Shown: in pieces, positions 16,442 to 25,311 of the stretch
Layout: each line of letters starts with the position of its first letter
Numbering within the stretch: position 1 is the stretch's first letter
NCBI GenBank assembly: GCA_050951095.1
Contig: JBMNIQ010000002.1
Span: forward strand, 62,001 to 126,000
Direction of reading: 5' to 3'
Length of the DNA: 64,000 nt
From: UMGS1519 sp050951095
Lineage (GTDB): Bacteria; Actinomycetota; Coriobacteriia; Coriobacteriales; Eggerthellaceae
The notes under the pieces: model-generated
What the model saw: only the letters and a program-made list of their open reading frames with translations
Told to the model about the DNA's origin: nothing
Databases searched by the model: none
Translations under genes and position numbers: made by a program

Positions 16442-16998
16442 ATATGCATGCCCTTTCCTCTTTTGCCCCGTAGAAAGCAGCATCCAAGCCGAAATTCTTC
16501 CTACCTCCAATTCGGGCAGCGAATGTAAAGGTAGGGAATACATCCGCTTGGGAACGAACTTACCGACAGAGCGAATGAATACCTATGCCCGTGATTCTAA
16601 ACATTTATAGGTAAGATATATTTATAAATAGATAGAACATTTAAATGGTTTTTCCACTTCCGTTTTATACTTTTAATAAGTATGTGCGGAGGCGGCAATA
16701 TACCCCAAATCAGGGGAATTCGCCCCTTGACGTTCTTCTCCCCGCCATGGGCGGCATCATTGAATTTTGTTATTTTCTCCCACACGTGAAACGCAACATG
16801 AAAGTGCATTTCGCGAGAAAAATCTGCGTACGAAGTTTAATAAATCCTATCTATCATTTACTAAATTACCCATAGTTACAGTCATTGGACTATAATCAAG
16901 AGCGTGCAAAAGACATCGTGGTATCGGAAGTGCAGCGGTGTCGGTTGGTTCAGGATGGGTCCGAGAGGGCCTCTCCTACAGGAAAGGAAGTAACACAT
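16442..16998. promoter_or_regulatory. Large AT-rich divergent promoter region
   Basis: These 557 bases separate divergent MFS and SDR starts and contain no supportable gene. Most of 16590-16900 is AT-rich. A perfect TATAAT lies at 16891-16896, 102 bases before the SDR start codon; the -35 is not clear. The SDR ribosome binding site is GGAAAGGAAG at 16981-16990. The length is unusual for this otherwise compact genome and suggests complex regulation, possibly by the LysR protein encoded at 14000-14914. Confidence 0.5.
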
Positions 16999-17805
16999 AT
17001 GGCTAATTGGTTCGCAACTCAGCCGGATCAGGTGCTGGCAGGCCAGACCGCAGTCGTTATGGGCGGCGGCTCCGGCATCGGCAAGGCTACGGCTCAGTCT
17101 CTGATCGCCGCTGGCGCTAACGTCATGATCTGCGGCGTGCCCGAGCAGCTGTGCCTGGACACCGCCAAGGAACTGGCTGCTGACGCCAAGGAAGGCCAGA
17201 AGGTCCTGGGCATGCTGTGCGACGGCACCAATCAGGAGAACATCGACGCCATGCTGAAGAAGACCGTCGACGAGTGCGGCGAGATCAACATCGTCGTTTC
17301 CACCGCCGGCATCGCTCTGCCCCGCATGAACGTCCTGGATGTCACGCCTGAGCAGTACGACAAGATCTTCAACGTCAACGTGAAGGCCAACTGGTTCCTG
17401 GCCACCTCCGCTGGCAAGATCATGAAGGAGCAGGGCAAGGGCGGCAAGATCGTCATCATCTCCTCCGGCCGCGGCACGCGCCCGATGGAGAACATCGCTC
17501 CTTACTCCACCACGAAGAGCGCTGTCATGGGCATGGTCCGCGCTATGGCCGTCGACCTGGCCAAGTACGACATCCGCGTGAACGGCATCGCCCCCGGCTA
17601 TGTCTTCACCCCGATGGTCAAGAAGGTCTTCGAGGAGCAGCCTCAGCAGGAGGCCTACGTCAAGTCCCGCACCCCGCTGCGCGACTACACGTACATGGGC
17701 TCCCTGGACGAGATGGCTTCCGCTATCATGTTCTTCCTGAACCCCATCAACGAGTACACCACCGGTCAGACCATCGTCCTGGACGGCGGCTGGTCGCTGC
17801 AGTAA
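16999..17805 (+). CDS. Short-chain dehydrogenase/reductase (SDR)
   Basis: A 268-residue classical SDR. The nucleotide motif is GGGSGIG (residues 22-28, with G in place of the usual first T), the structural Asn is in NVNVKA (Asn127), and the catalytic set is Ser155 or Ser156, Tyr169 and Lys173 (YSTTK). DIRVNGIAPGYVFTPM matches the SDR substrate-loop entry. The usual NNAG motif is replaced by STAG (residues 101-104). Start at 16999 follows GGAAAGGAAG; an upstream frame to 16885 is rejected. Codon use suggests high expression. It is monocistronic. The natural substrate (hydroxyacyl-CoA, sterol or other alcohol) cannot be told. Confidence 0.9.
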   Translation: MANWFATQPDQVLAGQTAVVMGGGSGIGKATAQSLIAAGANVMICGVPEQLCLDTAKELAADAKEGQKVLGMLCDGTNQENIDAMLKKTVDECGEINIVVSTAGIALPRMNVLDVTPEQYDKIFNVNVKANWFLATSAGKIMKEQGKGGKIVIISSGRGTRPMENIAPYSTTKSAVMGMVRAMAVDLAKYDIRVNGIAPGYVFTPMVKKVFEEQPQQEAYVKSRTPLRDYTYMGSLDEMASAIMFFLNPINEYTTGQTIVLDGGWSLQ

Positions 17806-17827
17806 TTCCGATACCACGGGATACTCG

Positions 17828-17858
17828 AAAAGGAGCGCCTCGAGCAGGCGCTCCTTTG
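17828..17858 (+). terminator. Rho-independent terminator of the SDR gene
   Basis: AAAGGAGCGCCT pairs with AGGCGCTCCTTT over a five-base loop, followed by GTTATTT. Confidence 0.8.
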
Positions 17859-17865
17859 TTATTTC

Positions 17866-17894
17866 AAGGCAATGCCGGCAGCCGGCATTGCCTT
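17866..17894. repeat. 29-base perfect palindrome
   Basis: AAGGCAATGCCGGC (17866-17879) and GCCGGCATTGCCTT (17881-17894) are exact reverse complements around a single A. There is no T-run on either strand. It lies between the SDR terminator and the 3' end of dgt. It could help end dgt transcription or be a protein site. Confidence 0.65.
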
Positions 17895-18002
17895 CCCCGC
17901 CCGGCTCCGAACAGGAAGTCGGGCTTGTACTTTTCGCTATTCGTTCTTAGAGAAAACCGCTGAAAGCCCCACCGCCGCCTGGCAGCGCGATGCTTCACCG
18001 GG

Positions 18003-19247
18003 CTATTCGAAATACGAGTGGTACAGCGACTCTTTGTCCACAGCCTGTTCGGGGAACAGGTAATTGTACAAGTCGATGAAGTACTCGTCCGTCATGCACG
18101 CAATGTAGTCCGCAACTATGACCTCGAGCGCGTTTCGCTCCACATATTGCGGGTTGTAGCGCATGACCCACGAATGCACATGATGCCGGAATATGGGCGC
18201 ATCCTCGTTGCCGGCGCGCAGGTCGTCCAAACAGCGCTCGAAGATGCGCGTCATCATGGGCTCGATGATGCTGTCCAGACGGGCATGGGCCGCCTTCGAT
18301 TGGTAGATGAAGCGCGAGTTCTCATCCTTGATGCGCATCAGGCTTTCGAACACTTCGGGATCAAGCGCAAGATAGCTTTTCCCCAAGCTGTTCTTGATCA
18401 GGTTCAATGTCGTGTTCCTGATATAGTCCGCATTCGTGGCGCCGACGACTTCGCCGTCCGTGCGGTACTCGCTCTCGTCCAGCACGCCGATGCTGACCGC
18501 ATCTTGGCGGTCCTTGCCCAGGTACGCCAGGATGTCGCAGATGCGCACGACGCAGCCTTCCAGCGTGCTGGGCCTCAGCAGCTGGCTGTTCGAGAAGCTG
18601 CAATAGCAATCCGCCATCATGGCATCCAAGTCGGCGAACGTCTCGCACGGCCGCGGCTCGTACTTCGCGAACGCCTTTTCGCCGCAATGAGAAAGGATGC
18701 CGTTATACGTCTGCAGTGACAGGTTGCTGGTGGAGATCTCGCGCAGCAGGCGCACGCTCTGCACGTTATGGCTGAAATGGCGGCCCGGCTTGCCCGGCGC
18801 GTCCGTATGCGCAAAGAGCAGTGTATCCAGCATCCGCTCTCCCCCGTGGCCGAACGGCGTGTGGCCCAGGTCATGGCCAAGGGCGATAGCCTGGATCAGA
18901 GCCGTGTTCAGGCCCAATGCCCGCCCTATCTTCAGGGAGATCTGCGCCACCAGCTGCAGATGGAACGACCGGCGCGACAAATCGTCGTTCCGGAAGAACG
19001 GGAACACCTGCGTCTTGTCCATGCAGCGGTTGTAGAACGCGTTGTTCAGGATGCGGTCCACATCCCGCACGAATGCGGGCCGCAGGCACGCATCGACATC
19101 CGTCAGTTCATCAGGGCGTTCGTACACGGCTTGATTGCTATGGGCCGCATACGGCGAAAGCCCCGCCTCTTCGCGCAGGCGATTCCGTTCCAACAGTTCC
19201 CGCTGGTCATCCGTCAGTTCGAAGAGGTCGGGGCGTTCCGTTGCCAT
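18003..19247 (-). CDS. dgt: dGTP triphosphohydrolase-like HD-domain protein
   Basis: A 414-residue HD-superfamily protein of the deoxyguanosinetriphosphate triphosphohydrolase type. The metal-binding HD core is IALGHDLGHTPFGHGGERML (near residues 121-140), preceded by the conserved RILNNAFYNRCMDKTQVF region and followed by the HNVQSVRLL helix. Such enzymes release triphosphate from dNTPs and affect dNTP pools. Its start overlaps the recR stop in a TAATG arrangement, so it is translationally coupled as the last gene of the dnaX-ybaB-recR unit. The pairing with replication and repair genes fits a nucleotide-pool role. Confidence 0.9.
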   Translation of the reverse strand: MATERPDLFELTDDQRELLERNRLREEAGLSPYAAHSNQAVYERPDELTDVDACLRPAFVRDVDRILNNAFYNRCMDKTQVFPFFRNDDLSRRSFHLQLVAQISLKIGRALGLNTALIQAIALGHDLGHTPFGHGGERMLDTLLFAHTDAPGKPGRHFSHNVQSVRLLREISTSNLSLQTYNGILSHCGEKAFAKYEPRPCETFADLDAMMADCYCSFSNSQLLRPSTLEGCVVRICDILAYLGKDRQDAVSIGVLDESEYRTDGEVVGATNADYIRNTTLNLIKNSLGKSYLALDPEVFESLMRIKDENSRFIYQSKAAHARLDSIIEPMMTRIFERCLDDLRAGNEDAPIFRHHVHSWVMRYNPQYVERNALEVIVADYIACMTDEYFIDLYNYLFPEQAVDKESLYHSYFE

Positions 19248-19843
19248 TACAGCTCCCTGCGGCTTTCGATGGCACGGCCGAGCGTGACCTCGTCCGCGAA
19301 CTCCAAGTCGCCGCCGACGGGCAGGCCGCTGGCCAGGCGCGTTACGCGGATGCCGAGCGGCTTGATGAGGCGCGCCAGATAGCTTGCCGTCGTTTCGCCT
19401 TCCACATTCGGGTTCGTGGCAAGCAGCACTTCCGTGACGGCGCCGTCGGACAGGCGGCTCATCAATTCGGCAATGTGCAGATCGTCGGGGCCGATGCCCT
19501 CCATAGGCGAAAGCGCGCCGCCCAGCACATGGTAGACGCCGTTGTACAACGTGGTGCGTTCGATAGGCGGGATGTCGTGGGGCTCACTGACGACGCAGAT
19601 GATGCTGTGATCGCGATCCGGCGACGCGCAGATCTCGCACAGGTCGTCCTGCGCGTAATTGAAGCACGTGGAGCAGAAATGAACGGTGTCCTTGACCTCC
19701 ACGATGGCGTTCGCCAGGCGCAGCGCCGTCTCACGGTCGGCGTTCAGCAGCCAATAGGCAATGCGCTGGGCCGACTTCGGGCCGATGCCCGGAAGCCGTC
19801 CCAGTTCATCGAGCAGTTTCTGGATAGAGGGAGCTGCGTACAT
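19247..19843 (-). CDS. recR: Recombination mediator RecR
   Basis: A 198-residue RecR of normal length. It has the N-terminal helix-hairpin-helix (LPGIGPKSAQRIAYW), a C4 zinc finger (CSTCFNYAQDDLCEIC) and a Toprim domain (SIICVVSEPHDI and GVYHVLGGALSPMEGIGPD). It loads RecA at gaps with RecF/RecO. It follows ybaB by three bases and overlaps dgt, the widely conserved dnaX-ybaB-recR order. Confidence 0.97.
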   Translation of the reverse strand: MYAAPSIQKLLDELGRLPGIGPKSAQRIAYWLLNADRETALRLANAIVEVKDTVHFCSTCFNYAQDDLCEICASPDRDHSIICVVSEPHDIPPIERTTLYNGVYHVLGGALSPMEGIGPDDLHIAELMSRLSDGAVTEVLLATNPNVEGETTASYLARLIKPLGIRVTRLASGLPVGGDLEFADEVTLGRAIESRREL

Positions 19844-19846
19844 GAA

Positions 19847-20152
19847 TTACATGCCCGGGATCTGCATGCCGCCGGTGGCAGCGTCGATATGCTGCTGGGC
19901 AATCTCGTTCATCTCGCGGAAGGCGTCGTTGATGGCGGCAACCACCAGGTCCTCCAGCATCTCCGTGTCATCCGGGTTCACGACGATCTTGTCGATCTTC
20001 ACGGACTGCACTGTCATGTCGCCCTTCACGGTGGCCTTGACCATGCCGCCGCCCGCCGTGCCTTCAGCGGTCATCTGGGCAACCTCTGCCTGCGCCTTCT
20101 GCAGGCGCGCCTGCATCTGCTGGGCCTGCTTCATCATCTTCTTCATATCCAT
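19847..20152 (-). CDS. ybaB: YbaB/EbfC-family nucleoid-associated protein
   Basis: A 101-residue YbaB/EbfC protein, beginning MDMKKMMKQAQQMQARLQKA, with the GTAGGGMVKATVKGD core. These dimeric proteins bind DNA. AAAGGAGAT precedes the start. It lies between dnaX and recR, the usual place for this family. Confidence 0.95.
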   Translation of the reverse strand: MDMKKMMKQAQQMQARLQKAQAEVAQMTAEGTAGGGMVKATVKGDMTVQSVKIDKIVVNPDDTEMLEDLVVAAINDAFREMNEIAQQHIDAATGGMQIPGM

Positions 20153-20292
20153 GGGTGAAGTATCTCCTTTCGGGCACGCGCCCGTCTCTTGCTTCTATAA
20201 AACCGCACTTGCGCGGAATTTACCAGATGCCTGCGCGGCGAAGCCACGCGTTCTGCCGAAATCGCGCGAACCGCGCATGCCGGCCTTGCCTG

Positions 20293-22683
20293 CTAGCGAT
20301 TGCCGTCGGGCACGTCGCTCCCGTCCACTTCCTCGAACGTCACGCCGGCACCGAAGCCCGCAGCCAGCATGCTGGCGAAATCGCCCTCTTCCTGCGGATC
20401 GATGTCGCCCGTCGGCGCAGCTGCCGGCTGCGGCTGCGGTGCGGGGGCCGCCTGCGGTACGGGGGCCGCAGACGCTGGTGCCGCGGCAGGCCGCGGAGCA
20501 GGGGCGGGCTGAGGCGTCGGACGCGGCGTCGGGGCCGATTGCGGGGCTGCAGCCGCTGCCGGCTGCGAAGCCGGGTACGAACGCGGCCGTGCGGGCGCCG
20601 GACGCGACGGCATCGGGCGTGCAGCCGCCGGTGCAGGAGCAGCCGATGCAGTCGGTGCTGCAGGCACCGCGGCACCTTCCTGCTCGAACTGCACGTTCAC
20701 CGTGGAGCCGAAGCCCTGCGCCGTGGCCTTCTCGAGCGCATCGTACACTTCGGGCTTGCGGACGGACATATAGGCGAATCGCGCGGTTGCCGGGAACGAG
20801 ACGACGATGGTGCCCTCTGCGGGCTTTGCGGAAACCGTCGTGTTCAGGAACAGCACGCCGTATGCGGCCTTCTCCTTCTTCAGCGCCGCCATGGTTGCCT
20901 GCCACCCGCGCTGCAGCGCCGCCGGATTCGCCAGCGTCTCGCCGACCTCGGCGGGCACCTGGTGCACGCGCGGCGGCTCAGTCCCGGACGAAGCGGGGGC
21001 ACCGGGCATTGCAGGCGCGGGTGCCGACGTAGCGGCAGGGACAGCCGGCGGATTCCCGTTCGGAACCGGGCGCGCAGCCGCCGGACGCGAAGGGCGCGGT
21101 GCGGAATCCCGCCGCGGCGCGGGCGCCGGAACGGACTGAGGCGCACCTCCGTCCATGCCGTCATACGCCTCTGCCGGCAGGTAATCGTCGGGGACTTCGC
21201 TGTAATCCTCGTACAGGTCGTCCGGTGCCGCCTGCGGGCGAACGGCAGGACGGGCGGGCACCTTCACGGGCGGAACGGGCGCCTGCGGACGCGAGGCCGC
21301 CCCGTTATGCGATGCGGCGTTGCCGGCATGGATGCGCGCCTTCGCGCGCGCTGCAGCTGCACGGGCGGCATTGCGCGCCGCCTCTGCCACGTCGGCGGGT
21401 GCGGCGCCCGGCGCTGCGGCGGCAGGCGCCGGCGATGGTGCCGGGGCTTCCTGAGGCCCCGCAGACTGCGGAGGTGCGGCAACCGGCGCAACGGAGGCCG
21501 CAGCCGCAGGGGCAGGCGCCACCGGGGCAACCGGACGCGCGGCCATGCCCTTCTCCAGCGTCTCGATACGCTCTGCCAGCGATTCCAGCGTCAGGTCGGA
21601 CGAGGGGTGCACCATGCGCGTGAGTGCGATCTCGAAGCTCAGGCGCGGATTCGTGGAGGTGCGCAGCTCGTTCATCAGGTCGCCCAAGATCATCAGCAGG
21701 CGCGCAAGCCGATCCGTGCCGAAATACGGCAGCTCGCGCACCAGCTGCGCGCGCTCCGTTCCGCTGATCTCCAACGGGGCATCATCGCCCATGAGACCCA
21801 GAATGTACAGCGCGCGGATGTGCTCGGCCAAGTCGCGGGCGAATTGCGCCAGGTCAGCGCCCGTCTCCACGTAGTTCGCCAGCCACACGAAGCACGCGGC
21901 GGCATCGCGGCGACCGATGGCCCCCACGATCTCCGCCATGTCGGACGAGTCCAGGGAACCCAGCAGGTCCTCGGCGGCAGAACGCGTCACGTTGCCCTCG
22001 CTGAACACCATCAGCTGCTCCAGCGACGTCAGCGCGTTGCGCATTCCGCCATCGGAGCGTTCGGCGATCAGCTCCAGCGCCTCGGGTTCGAACGTCACGT
22101 CCTCCGCAACGCACACGGCGCCCAGGCGCGCCACGATCTCCTCCACGGAGATGCGATGGAAGTCGAAGCGCTGGCAGCGCGAATGGATGGTTGCGGGCAC
22201 CTTGTTCGGGTCCGTGGTGCACAGGATGAACACCACGTGGTCGGGCGGCTCCTCCAGCGTCTTCAGCAGCGCGTTGAACGCCGCCGTGGACAGCATGTGC
22301 ACCTCGTCGATGATGTAGATCTTCGCGCGGCCCACCGTGGGGGCGAAGTTCACGCGGCCGATGATCTCCTCGCGGACGTTGTCCACGCCCGTGCGGCTTG
22401 CGGCGTCCAGCTCGTAGACGTCCGGATGCGTGCCCTCGGCAATCATCCGGCACGATTCGCACGTGCCGTCCGGGTCGGGCGTGACGCCCTTCTCGCACAG
22501 GATGGCCTTCGCCATCAGACGCGCCGTGGTGGTCTTGCCGGTACCGCGCGGCCCGCAGAACAGGTAGGCATGGCTGACCTTGTTCTGCGCCAGCGCGTTG
22601 CGCAGCGTGCGCTCGATGGCGTCCTGGCCCACCACGTCGGCGAACGTTTGCGGACGGTATTTCCGATACAGGGATTCTGTCAT
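20293..22683 (-). CDS. dnaX: DNA polymerase III subunit gamma/tau
   Basis: A 796-residue clamp-loader subunit. The Walker A motif GPRGTGKT is at residues 44-51, zinc-ligand cysteines are in the region of Cys63, Cys75 and Cys78, and the Walker B is IYIIDEVHML. The AAA+ and collar domains fill about residues 1-375. The remainder is two long Ala/Pro-rich low-complexity linkers (about 390-540 and 690-775) flanking a folded tau-like segment (LQRGWQATMAALKKEKAAYG), with a short conserved acidic end. No obvious A-rich slippery site for gamma production was seen. First gene of the dnaX-ybaB-recR-dgt unit; AAAGGATAGG precedes its start. Confidence 0.96.
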   Translation of the reverse strand: MTESLYRKYRPQTFADVVGQDAIERTLRNALAQNKVSHAYLFCGPRGTGKTTTARLMAKAILCEKGVTPDPDGTCESCRMIAEGTHPDVYELDAASRTGVDNVREEIIGRVNFAPTVGRAKIYIIDEVHMLSTAAFNALLKTLEEPPDHVVFILCTTDPNKVPATIHSRCQRFDFHRISVEEIVARLGAVCVAEDVTFEPEALELIAERSDGGMRNALTSLEQLMVFSEGNVTRSAAEDLLGSLDSSDMAEIVGAIGRRDAAACFVWLANYVETGADLAQFARDLAEHIRALYILGLMGDDAPLEISGTERAQLVRELPYFGTDRLARLLMILGDLMNELRTSTNPRLSFEIALTRMVHPSSDLTLESLAERIETLEKGMAARPVAPVAPAPAAAASVAPVAAPPQSAGPQEAPAPSPAPAAAAPGAAPADVAEAARNAARAAAARAKARIHAGNAASHNGAASRPQAPVPPVKVPARPAVRPQAAPDDLYEDYSEVPDDYLPAEAYDGMDGGAPQSVPAPAPRRDSAPRPSRPAAARPVPNGNPPAVPAATSAPAPAMPGAPASSGTEPPRVHQVPAEVGETLANPAALQRGWQATMAALKKEKAAYGVLFLNTTVSAKPAEGTIVVSFPATARFAYMSVRKPEVYDALEKATAQGFGSTVNVQFEQEGAAVPAAPTASAAPAPAAARPMPSRPAPARPRSYPASQPAAAAAPQSAPTPRPTPQPAPAPRPAAAPASAAPVPQAAPAPQPQPAAAPTGDIDPQEEGDFASMLAAGFGAGVTFEEVDGSDVPDGNR

Positions 22684-22756
22684 ACGCGCAGCCTATCCTT
22701 TCAAGCCCGCGCCGAAAGACGGCGCCGGCGAATATTCTCCGCGTTCTAGAGTACCG

Positions 22757-23596
22757 CTATTTCGCGTGCTTTGCGTGCTTGCCCCGCACAGACGAGGCCT
22801 TCTCCACAGGCGTGCGGGACGCGTTCGACGCCTCCGCCGCATCGGCAGCGGATTCCGCAACCGGGGCGAATTCGCCGGTCTTCCGCGCGCGCTCTTCGCG
22901 AATCTGCTCCGTGCGGTATTCGCGCAGCGCCTGTTCCTGCGCCGTGCCCTGGCGGGACTTCACGGCCGTCCGGATGGCGCCGATAAGGGCCGGCAGCACG
23001 GACACGCCCACGATGCCCAAAACGATGACCTCGAAATGCTCCTGCACGAACGGGATGCCGCCGAAGAAGTAGCCCACCAGCACGAACAGGCTGACCCACG
23101 AGATGCCGCCGATGCAGTTGAACAGCGTGAAGCGGCCGAAGTTCATATGGCCCGTGCCCGCGATGAACGGGGCGAACGTGCGGAAGAACGGCATGAAGCG
23201 CGTGATGACGATGGTCAATCCGCCGTAGCGGGCGAAGAACTCGTCCAGCTTCTCCATGCGCTCGGGCGTGAGCGACTTGATCTTGCCGGAGTCGATGATG
23301 CGGCTGCCGAAGAAGCGCGCAATCCAGTAGTTCGACGTATTGCCCAAGATAGCGGCCGCATAGAACACCAGCAGCGTGGCGACGATGTTCAGCCCGCCGC
23401 CGTCGGCGGAGAACACGCCCGCCGCGAACAGCAGGGAATCGCCCGGCAGGAACGGGAAGACCACGACGCCGGTCTCGATGAACACGATGAAGAACAGAGG
23501 ACCGTACACCAGCCCCGGCCCCAGCGAGACAATCCACCCGGCAATGGCCGTTCGGGGATCGGACAGCAGGCCCATGATGAAGCCGATGAAATCCAT
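22757..23596 (-). CDS. DedA-family membrane protein
   Basis: A 279-residue DedA/VTT-domain protein. Conserved features are FIETGVVVFPFLPGDSLLFA (residues about 39-58), GNTSNYWIARFFG, and the ITRFMPFFRTFAPFIAGTG signature near 135. The C-terminal 60 residues are a charged cytoplasmic tail ending KHAKHAK. Family members act as lipid flippases or proton-dependent transporters. The start at 23596 (MDFIG) is preferred to an ATG two codons earlier because GAAGG would abut that one. Monocistronic, downstream of the SRP RNA. Confidence 0.93.
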   Translation of the reverse strand: MDFIGFIMGLLSDPRTAIAGWIVSLGPGLVYGPLFFIVFIETGVVVFPFLPGDSLLFAAGVFSADGGGLNIVATLLVFYAAAILGNTSNYWIARFFGSRIIDSGKIKSLTPERMEKLDEFFARYGGLTIVITRFMPFFRTFAPFIAGTGHMNFGRFTLFNCIGGISWVSLFVLVGYFFGGIPFVQEHFEVIVLGIVGVSVLPALIGAIRTAVKSRQGTAQEQALREYRTEQIREERARKTGEFAPVAESAADAAEASNASRTPVEKASSVRGKHAKHAK

Positions 23597-23660
23597 GCGC
23601 ATCCTTCGTTAATCCGTTAATTGCTGCAGTTGCTTGCCGGCATGAGACATACATAAGAAA

Positions 23661-23773
23661 GCGAGTATGCCAAACAGGCAAGGGCGCTCGTCAGCGGTCC
23701 CTTATGGCTGCTTCCTCCCGGACCTGACCAGGTTCGGAACTTGGCGCCGCCCAAGCCCATTTGAGATACTCGC
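23661..23773 (-). ncRNA. ffs: Signal recognition particle RNA, small bacterial (4.5S) type
   Basis: The minus strand contains the conserved SRP RNA tip, CAGGTCCGGGAGGAAGCAGC, around 23702-23730. The ends pair as GCGAGTAT (from 23773) with ATACTCGC (to 23661), which gives a 113-base hairpin without an Alu domain. TTTCTTATG follows the 3' end. It pairs with Ffh to target membrane proteins. It lies between folC and dedA. Confidence 0.93.
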
Positions 23774-23786
23774 AAGTATGTACGCC

Positions 23787-23792
23787 AGTATA
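23787..23792 (-). promoter_or_regulatory. -10 box of ffs
   Basis: TATACT on the minus strand lies 13 bases before the mapped RNA 5' end, a distance close to that expected for a -10 box. No clear -35 at standard spacing was found. Confidence 0.5.
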
Positions 23793-23883
23793 TCGCAGCC
23801 GCGAATGAGGGGCGTAAACTTCTTGCAAAGCCGCACGATGTTCACAAACGGCCGTCGGGAAACGATGCCGAATAGGCGACTCC

Positions 23884-25296
23884 CTACTCCGTTGCCGCCC
23901 GATATGCCCGCTCCACCTGCGCCACGGAGTACAGGCTCCCGAACGCCACCACCACGGGGTTCGCGTACGAAGGTTCCTTCGTCCAGCCGGCAAGCGTGTC
24001 GAACGGATCTGCAGACGGGCCGCTGATCAGGTCGTCCTCCATCAGGTCCCACGCCGTTTCCAGCGCCGCGGCAACACCGCGCTCCACGCTGCCCGCCTCC
24101 ACCACATGCACGGCATGCAGCTTCGGCATCAGCGGATGCGCCTTGTGCTCGCGCCGGTTCGCCTTGTCCACCTGTTCCCGGATGGCCGCCGCCAAATCGG
24201 CCGCCGAAAGCGCCCGCGGATTCGGGGGCTCCACCGTAAAGAACGCGCGCGTGCCGGGATAGGCGATGACCGTATCCAGCATGGAGCGGTAGTCCTTGTC
24301 CGCCAGCACACCCATGACGAAGAACACGGGGCGATCCGGGTACCACTGCGCCAGCGAGTCCACCAGCGCCTGGGCGCCCTGCGGGTTGTGCCCGCCGTCC
24401 ACGATGAACGGCGGGTTCTGCCCCAGAAGCTCGAAGCGCCCCGGCCAGCGGGCTGCGGCCAGGCCGGCGCGGATGGCGTCATCCGGGATTTCCCAGCCCT
24501 CTTCGCGCAGCGCGTACACGATCTCCAGCGCCAGCGCCGCGTTCTGCGGCTGGTAGCTGCCCATCATGCCCAGCTGGAAATGCTCCCACGTGGGCTCCAG
24601 GTAATACGAGAAGTCCTCGCTCGTTCCCAGGACATCGCTTGCGCGCACGAAGCGCAGGTGCGCGTCGTTGCGCCCCACGGCCTTGCGGATGGCCGTGTCC
24701 GCGTCGCGTTCCTGCGCGGCGCTCACCACCCGCGCGCCGGGCTTGATGATGCCCGCCTTCTCGTTCGCGATGGCGCCGATCGTATCCCCCAGATACGCCA
24801 TATGGTCCAGCGCGATGGGCGTGATGGCGCACACGGCCGGATGCTTGATGATGTTCGTGGAATCCAGGCGTCCGCCCATGCCCACCTCCACGACGCAGAT
24901 ATCGCATTCGCACCGGGCGAAATGCACGAACGCCACAGCGGTCATGAGCTCGAATTCCGTGGGATGGTCGTCCATGGCGTCCGCCTGCTCGCGCACGGCA
25001 AGCGTGACGTCGCGCAGCTCGTCGGCCGTGATGTTGCGGCCGTCCACGCGGATGCGGTCGCGGAAATCCAGAATGGCGGGGCTGGTGAACAGGCCCGTGC
25101 GGTAGCCCGCAGCCTGAAGGATGGACGCCGTGAACACGCACGTGGACCCCTTGCCGTTCGTTCCCGCCACGTGCACGAACTGCAGCTTGTCCTGCGGGTT
25201 GCCCAGGCGCTCCATCAGCTCCGTCATGCGCTCCAGGCCCAGGCGCGACTGCTGCCAGCGCGGCTCCGTGATATATGCGATGGGGTCGAATGCCAT
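23884..25296 (-). CDS. folC: Bifunctional folylpolyglutamate/dihydrofolate synthase
   Basis: A 470-residue Mur-ligase-family enzyme. It has the P-loop HVAGTNGKGSTCVFTASIL near residues 42-60, the GLFTSPAILDFRDRI folate motif, the EVGMGGRLDSTN catalytic segment and the FIVDGGHNPQGAQALVDSLA motif of the C-terminal domain. It adds glutamates to folates in the cytosol. AGGAGG precedes the ATG. It starts 15 bases after nfnB, so it is the last gene of an nfnA-nfnB-folC unit. About 40 residues longer than E. coli FolC, mainly at the C-terminal end. Confidence 0.95.
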   Translation of the reverse strand: MAFDPIAYITEPRWQQSRLGLERMTELMERLGNPQDKLQFVHVAGTNGKGSTCVFTASILQAAGYRTGLFTSPAILDFRDRIRVDGRNITADELRDVTLAVREQADAMDDHPTEFELMTAVAFVHFARCECDICVVEVGMGGRLDSTNIIKHPAVCAITPIALDHMAYLGDTIGAIANEKAGIIKPGARVVSAAQERDADTAIRKAVGRNDAHLRFVRASDVLGTSEDFSYYLEPTWEHFQLGMMGSYQPQNAALALEIVYALREEGWEIPDDAIRAGLAAARWPGRFELLGQNPPFIVDGGHNPQGAQALVDSLAQWYPDRPVFFVMGVLADKDYRSMLDTVIAYPGTRAFFTVEPPNPRALSAADLAAAIREQVDKANRREHKAHPLMPKLHAVHVVEAGSVERGVAAALETAWDLMEDDLISGPSADPFDTLAGWTKEPSYANPVVVAFGSLYSVAQVERAYRAATE

Positions 25297-25311
25297 GTTC
25301 GTCCGTTCCTC

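Noticed and set aside
20155..22749. A plus-strand 864-codon frame opposite dnaX
   Set aside because: It is the mirror of the Ala/Pro-rich dnaX linkers and has a low-complexity Arg/Gly composition.
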